DNA of 64,000 nucleotides from positions 1-64,000 of the forward strand of contig JBBBWG010014001.1 in assembly GCA_037176905.1 (NCBI GenBank). The letters are read 5' to 3'. Positions 59,070-64,000 of this stretch are shown piece after piece; the first letter of the stretch is position 1, and each line of letters opens with the position of its first letter. The DNA comes from Azolla pinnata. Lineage: Eukaryota > Streptophyta > Polypodiopsida > Salviniales > Salviniaceae. A model generated the notes under the pieces. That model saw nothing but the letters and a program-made list of their open reading frames with translations, was not told the origin of the DNA and searched no databases. The translations under genes were made by a program, and so were the position numbers.

Positions 59070-60763
59070 CCAACGCCTGACTCTGATACGATGCCTGATC
59101 TTCTTCTCCGGTTGACTGGAAGCATTGTATCTAGCAAAAAACAAAGACACAATCCGAATCAACTGATACAAGTAGGAAAGGTGCTACGATCATCCTGAAT
59201 CAGGTGTGAATCAAAGGAATGGATTACCTTGGTCTGGAGGCTCACTCTCCAGAGTTCATATATATCGCCGACAGAAAAGCAGAGAATTCGCGGTGGAAGG
59301 AAGGAAGGAAGGAAGGAAGGAAAGGAAAGGAAGAGCCCTTCGGGATTGATACAAGAGGAGAATGCAGAGCTTCAATCCGTACATGGAGCACCAACCATGA
59401 GAAGAAAGCAAATCAACAGATCTAAGGGGAAACACAAGAGCTCGAGGTGTATATGAAATCTTACCTCTCTCTGAGCTTTTTTCTGTGCTCTTTTTTTCCC
59501 CCTTGTCTGCTGTCAGAAGAGCTCGTCCCCTTTCCTTATCCCCGTCCCCTGTTCTTCCCTTCTCTGCTCTGTTTCAGGGGGAGAATCCCTCTTCTGCTAT
59601 TTCCTCCTGCTTCACATGCTCTGTTTTTTGCTCTGTTTTTTTGTTCTTTCTTCTTCTCTGCACTAATTCTAGTGCAACAATTTTGTTGCCAAAGTAGTAG
59701 AGTCAAAAAAAAAAAGGGAAAGAGGAAGAAGAAGAAGAAAGGTCTCCAAATGCTTGCCACAAAACATGAAAAAAAGATCAACAAATGAATGATGTTTTGC
59801 AACTACCTAAACCTAACCTATTTCTGTTCTGATGATTGCATGCACACGAATCGAGCCCACGAGAGAGAGAGAGAGAGAGAGAGAGGATCGAATCACCACC
59901 GCCGAGCTCTCCGATCGGGAATCAGAGATGTTCATAAAAAAGGGGAAAGACAGCAGATGGGTTCCTCTTGCGGATCAGCGCTGATCGTAGGGGGAATCGG
60001 AGTCGGCAGCATGTCTTGCCCCCGGTGTCGGAAGGGACGGATCGATCCCGCCCCCCAAGACCATCATCGATTCCAGTTCCAATTCATGCCGTTGAGGCCC
60101 TGATTTTTCTTCGCCGATGTCTGCGCGTGATGTCAACAACCGTATACATACATATATATTCTAAAGGCGTTTCTCGTGATAAGCGAGNNNNNNNNNNNNN
60201 NNNNNNNNNNNNNNNNNNNNNNNNNNNNNNNNNNNNNNNNNNNNNNNNNNNNNNNNNNNNNNNNNNNNNNNNNNNNNNNNNNNNNNNTCGCCGATGTCTG
60301 CGCGTGATGTCAACAACCGTATACATACATATATATTCTAAAGGCGTTTCTCGTGATAAGCGAGCATACAACAATTGTGGAGGAAGGCATTTGGATCCTG
60401 AGAGAGATAATACCCCAAACCCACCAGAAGCCCCCTCTTCTTCGCTCTTCTACTTGCATCCATCCGAGGCCCGAGCTTTTCTCATCTGCAGGCGCATCGG
60501 CGGCGCGCCCAGAACACAGGGCATTTTAGAGCACGGGCGGGGAATCGATCACGCGAGCTCCGAAGAAGAATCGGCCTTACACATTCTACCAAGAAGGTAG
60601 ATCTTGTTATTGCTTTTAAGTGAGTGAGTAGAAAGTGTACATGTTGCCAGGGTGAACTTGTTGGAGGCCACCTCATTTTGCAATGTACACAACATTTACA
60701 CAACTAGGAGAAATCAAACCAATCTATGTATGGGGAGAGAATTCCAAATTGATGGAGGGTTTT
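59070..60763. other. Intergenic with simple repeats and a scaffold gap
   Basis: The stretch contains (ggaa)n at 59297-59325, T- and A-rich tracts near 59640-59745 and (ga)n at 59861-59884. A minus-strand donor-like agagag|gtaaga near 59464 may end a 5' UTR exon of the neighbouring gene. No further gene was recognised. Confidence 0.4.
60111..60364. other. Scaffold gap (100 N, 60188-60287) flanked by a perfect 77-bp direct repeat
   Basis: Positions 60111-60187 and 60288-60364 appear identical (tcgccgatgtctgcgcgtga to cgtttctcgtgataagcgag). Contig ends abutting a fixed-size gap that share the same 77 bases look like an unmerged overlap, so the gap and one copy are probably artefacts. Confidence 0.9.
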
Positions 60764-63692
60764 CTAAGTGGGTTGGGAATGTGCAATGGAGAGGAGGCCA
60801 GCGACGGCGCCGGCGAAGAGGGCATTGGTGTAAGTGGTGGGCTCCAGCTGGACCGAGTTGGATCGGACATCGTCGAAACCATCATCGATGTCGGGGCCGC
60901 CCACGATGGCGCCCAACGCGAGGTTCGGGTTGGGCGCCCCGCGGCCGAACCACAGTCTGAAACCGTCCACGCACCGCCACCTCGGGTCCACATCGGTGGC
61001 CGTCGCCGCCGCCGCCGGTATCGATGCCCCCCTGTGGTGCGCTTGCTGCGGATACGCCTCCCCGAACCCCACCATGTATGACATTCCCATCGGGTTCCGC
61101 CCGAGAATGTAGTCCACCTACACTTGCACCACGATTCCACGATCAAATCGATCGCACTGGATCGATCGGGAAGTCCCTGATCTGGTTTCGGCAACTTGGG
61201 TTCGGTTCATTTGGATGAGGCGTTGCCCTTCCCGAATCGAATCGAATCGAGTCCAACCGATCCATCGATCGGGCAGTCGGATGGGGGTTTCGGCGATTGG
61301 GCTTTGTGTTTGGATGGGCTGCTGAATCGATCCATCGATCACGAAGCCCGACGGGTTTCGACGATTGGGTTCATTTGGATGAGGTATATACCCGCCCCGT
61401 GAATCGATCGATCGACCGATCGGGAAGCCCGATGGATTTCAACGATTGGGCTCGTTTGGATGAGGTACTGCCCTCCCCCGAATCGATCGATCGATCGATC
61501 GATCGGCAAGTCTGATGGGTTTCGACGATTGGGCTCATTTGGAGGAGCTATTGCCCTCCCCCGAATCGATTGATCGTACCTATCGCCAAGTCTGATGGGT
61601 TTCGACACTTGGGTTCATTTGAATGAGGTATTGCCCTCCCCGAATCAAATTGAATCGAGTCGAATCGATCTATTCGAAAATTGGGTTCATTTGGTTGGCA
61701 GAATCATTACCTGATCGCGGGCGAGCCCGAGCACTTCGGCGGCGCCATACGTCTTACCCGCGCACACTGCCTCAGCTCCGCTCTCGGCCAAGTACTTTGC
61801 ATACATCGTCGCCAAGAACGAGGCCCCCGCCGCGTACTGCGTGTTCGCACCCGGCCGCCGGTAGATCAAGCCCCCTACACATCACAACCATTTCCGTTGT
61901 CGGTAATGTTACTCTTAATGCGCTTGAAACCCTGAAAAAGCCAGAGGAATCGAGAAGGGAGTGTTTTTGCTATGGCGTGCCTCGCGTCCTCGACACCCGC
62001 GTCATGGCGTTGTCGGGAAGGTTGGAGCACATGAAGAAGTCCGCCCGCGACTTGAGAGGCTCGAAGCTTTGGTCGCCTTCCAAGTAGAGCTGCAAAAATC
62101 GCCGAAAGTAGCGGGCGTTAGTTACAGAAAACCCGATGGGCGGACATTCGAGCGCCCATATCGTGGGACAAGAAGCCCTGACCTTGGACATCAGGACGGC
62201 GAAGCCTGCGTATTTGTTGTCCCAGCTGAACTCCATCACCTGGAAGCCCTTGTTCAAGCCGTTCCGGACGTAGCTCAAGTAAGCTGGGCTGCGAGTCGCT
62301 CTATAGAGCCACGATGCCGCCCACAGGAGCTCGTCCTTAACGCAAAAAAGGAAACAAACAAACAAATGTAGGAACGGAATCGCGCCCCTCTCGTCAGTTT
62401 GGAGTTGCAAAACGGCCACGAAATGTGCTGGTTACGCACTCGGGGAGGGAGGGGATCGGTCGGGGTGGTTCGCTTGCGTACTTACATCGTAGCCCGAGTA
62501 GGTGCAATAGAAGGGGCACTCGTGTGTGAACGCGTTGCGGAAGTTGTCGGCAAGATAGAAGACCTGGGTAGTAGGCCAAACAAACAGAATGTTGAGAGAT
62601 TTCGGTGTGTGTCTTGATCTTTTTACAGTATGAAGCATGGCTGTCAAAAGGGGAATTGTCGCGAGCACTACACTACAGTGGTTATTTTCACCTCCTATCA
62701 CATAAAATAACATAGAATATTCAAAGCATCTTTTTTATGGTGCATTCAAGGGATAGATGTTCTTGAAAGATAGCATAACCTGGTGTAAAAATTTGCGGCC
62801 TTTACCATTATGATCTTGGTGGTACCTAATGAAAGGATATTTCTTTTGGGAAAGGAAAGAGCAAGAAAGGCAGAAAACATGAAACCTTGATAGCCCGGTC
62901 GAGCAGGAGGGCGGAGTAGGCGGGATCGTGGTCGCGGAAGACGAGGGCGGCGGCGGCGAGCGCGGCGGCCGTCTCCGCGGCCACTTCGGTGCCCGGGTGG
63001 GAAGTGTTGACCTGCGCCGATGTCCGCGGGGTGTCCATAACCTCGGGGCGCTCCCAGCAGTTGTGGTCAGCGGGCGCATCGCCAACCTGTAAAAAAAAAC
63101 AGGTTTTAGGTGCCCCCCGAGCGATCAATTTACAAGGGATTCAGGGTCTAGGGTTAAGTGTTTAGGGTTTAGGGTTTAGGGTTTAGGCTACTGCAGAGCC
63201 CCGACAAGCACAGTGTCCGAACACAGGCTCTTTGTGTCAAATAGACAAGTTTCGAACCCACGACTTGGTCTATAGAGTCGATTGGTCTAGTGGTATCAGT
63301 CCGTAACACTCTGGGGACATCGATCGATCGATCGATGCAGACCAGAAGGCGATCGATCGATGCAGACCAGAAGGCGATCGATCGATGCAGACCAGAAGGC
63401 GATCGATTCATGCAGACCAGAAGGCGATCGATCGAGGGCCGCGAGGATCGGCTTATGTTTCTTTGCTTTGTTTTACCTGCACCCAGATCCGGATCGGGGC
63501 CTCGGCGGTGGCCTTGAGGAGGTAGTCGGTGCCCCAGCGGACGGCGTCGCGGACGTTGCCCAGCTCCGAACGGGCGGCCAGCGCGGCCGCGTTCTCGGCC
63601 GCCCCCCACGCGAGCACCGTCAGTGTGAACGCCATCGGGAAGCCGAACTTGACGTTGTCGCCCGCGTCGTAGTAGCCGCCCACGAGGTCCAC
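60764..63692 (-). CDS. GH9 endo-beta-1,4-glucanase (cellulase), 5' exon beyond the window
   Basis: Seven exons on the minus strand join in frame to 424 aa: 63477-63692, 62886-63086, 62486-62563, 62183-62335, 61981-62089, 61711-61874 and 60764-61117. The N-terminal exon (signal peptide and first ~50 residues) is missing and should lie right of the window. GH9 marks are [19 protein letters not shown] with the catalytic Asp pair, [84 protein letters not shown] and the acid Glu in [10 protein letters not shown]. Such enzymes hydrolyse internal beta-1,4-glucan bonds in the cell wall. The protein ends soon after the GH9 domain, with no CBM49, which suits secreted class B enzymes; a class A membrane anchor cannot be excluded without the first exon. 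Exon 61981-62089 seems to end at a GC donor (GCGAG|gcacgcc). Confidence 0.93.
61130..61690. repeat. ~65-80-bp tandem array with GATCGATC core in the last GH9 intron
   Basis: About seven degenerate units combine gaatcgatcgatcgatc, gggaagcccgatgg, gtttcgacgattggg and ttcatttggatgaggtattg, then ccctcccc. They occupy nearly the whole intron between exons 61711-61874 and 60764-61117. Confidence 0.85.
63145..63185. repeat. Short interstitial telomeric run (TTTAGGG)
   Basis: Four to five copies, the first degenerate, lie in the first visible GH9 intron. Confidence 0.85.
63315..63440. repeat. 25-bp minisatellite (gatcgatcgatgcagaccagaaggc), about five units
   Basis: Four to five head-to-tail units, one with gattcatg in place of gatcgatg, lie in the first visible GH9 intron. 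Confidence 0.9.
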
Positions 63693-64000
63693 CTGCCCCC
63701 CCCCACAAGTGTGAAACGGGCGGCGCCGCCCACGACAAACACGTGAGGCCCGGGGGCTAGAAACGTAATTCGGCCGCGACCCTTTTGTGTTTGTTTTTTT
63801 TTTTTGGTCACCTAAAAATCTCTCATAATCACAGACTTTGGATCATCAATCTTCTTCTTCTTGTTCATTTGCACTTGTCCCTTTTTTGTGATCACATGAA
63901 AAAAGAGAGCTTCCCATTCCCATCACTTTTTTTGGGCTCTTTTTGCCACCTTCCCTCAAGAGAATCTCAACCATCTTGATCCTCCCCACCCTTTCATGCA
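63693..64000 (-). other. 5' intron of the GH9 gene running to the window edge
   Basis: The acceptor at 63693-63695 is preceded (on the minus strand) by a run of G, not pyrimidines. No coding exon is visible up to the edge, so the signal-peptide exon must be further right. Confidence 0.6.

Noticed and set aside
60724-61194. 156-codon minus-strand frame overlapping the last GH9 exon
   Set aside because: It is a shifted-frame shadow of the GH9 C-terminal exon, which alone carries the HHRG and EPTTY motifs.
63240-63300. tRNA-like words (tggtctagtggtatca and, on the other strand, gggttcgaaact)
   Set aside because: The A-box-like and B-box-like words lie in incompatible orientation and order for one tRNA or SINE, and no cloverleaf can be drawn. 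At most it is a decayed tRNA-derived fragment.
1-64000. Search for intact transposons, retroelements or a novel multi-gene system
   Set aside because: I saw no reverse transcriptase, integrase, capsid or transposase motifs, no long terminal repeats and no co-oriented gene cluster. The genes look like unrelated single-copy plant loci.

Overview
The window reads as nuclear DNA of a land plant. Genes are split by many short introns with canonical plant splice sites. TTTAGGG-type telomeric motifs lie scattered inside the sequence, and the gene set is plant-like: PLS-class PPR protein, WVD2/TPX2 protein, GH9 endoglucanase, plant-type O-fucosyltransferase, SGF11. The large intronless PPR gene is built of repeats around KACG, IHxEI, ALVDMYxKCG and VSWNALI, with a GACQKWGNV tail. 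That style is, in my memory, typical of ferns and other seed-free vascular plants, so a fern or relative with fairly compact intergenic DNA is my best inference. The species cannot be fixed from this sequence alone.

Layout from left to right. (1) 2.4-5.8 kb, +: a MINDY-family deubiquitinase-like gene whose catalytic Cys position reads Ser. (2) 6.4-9.05 kb, -: a Golgi-type O-fucosyltransferase, four exons, complete. (3) 9.1-11.6 kb: degenerate telomere-like repeats and a ~75-bp minisatellite carrying a repeated six-codon mini-ORF, broken by a 100-N gap. (4) 11.6-14.6 kb, +: a 996-residue PPR protein. (5) 15.4-16.8 kb, -: SGF11 of the SAGA deubiquitinase module. (6) 18.1-about 21.2 kb, -: an unrecognised multi-exon gene. 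(7) 22.7-25.2 kb, +: a small TMEM128-like membrane protein. (8) 25.3-31.8 kb: gene-poor, simple repeats, minisatellites and interstitial telomeric arrays. (9) 31.8-33.4 kb, +: a decayed importin-alpha fragment that keeps introns. (10) 35.9-36.9 kb: a telomere-motif-bearing satellite-like array. (11) 38.3-41.7 kb, +: a WVD2-like TPX2-domain microtubule protein. (12) 43.2-46.8 kb, -: a PRC-barrel protein, probably plastid. (13) 48.1-49.7 kb, -: mitochondrial acyl carrier protein. (14) 51.4-55.6 kb, -: serine racemase. (15) 56.9-59.1 kb, -: an unrecognised Ser-rich protein. (16) 60.8 kb to the right edge, -: a GH9 endoglucanase whose first exon lies outside the window.

The genes are functionally unrelated housekeeping loci, as expected for a plant chromosome arm, and I see no operon-like or defence-like system. 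No intact transposon or retroelement was recognised. The recurring oddity is local tandem duplication in introns and intergenic DNA (units of 12 to ~295 bp, often with GATCGATC or TTTAGGG cores). The most interesting protein-level signal is the Cys-to-Ser change in the MINDY active site. Exon joins were worked out by hand from reading frame, splice signals and remembered family sequences; all remain predictions without transcripts.
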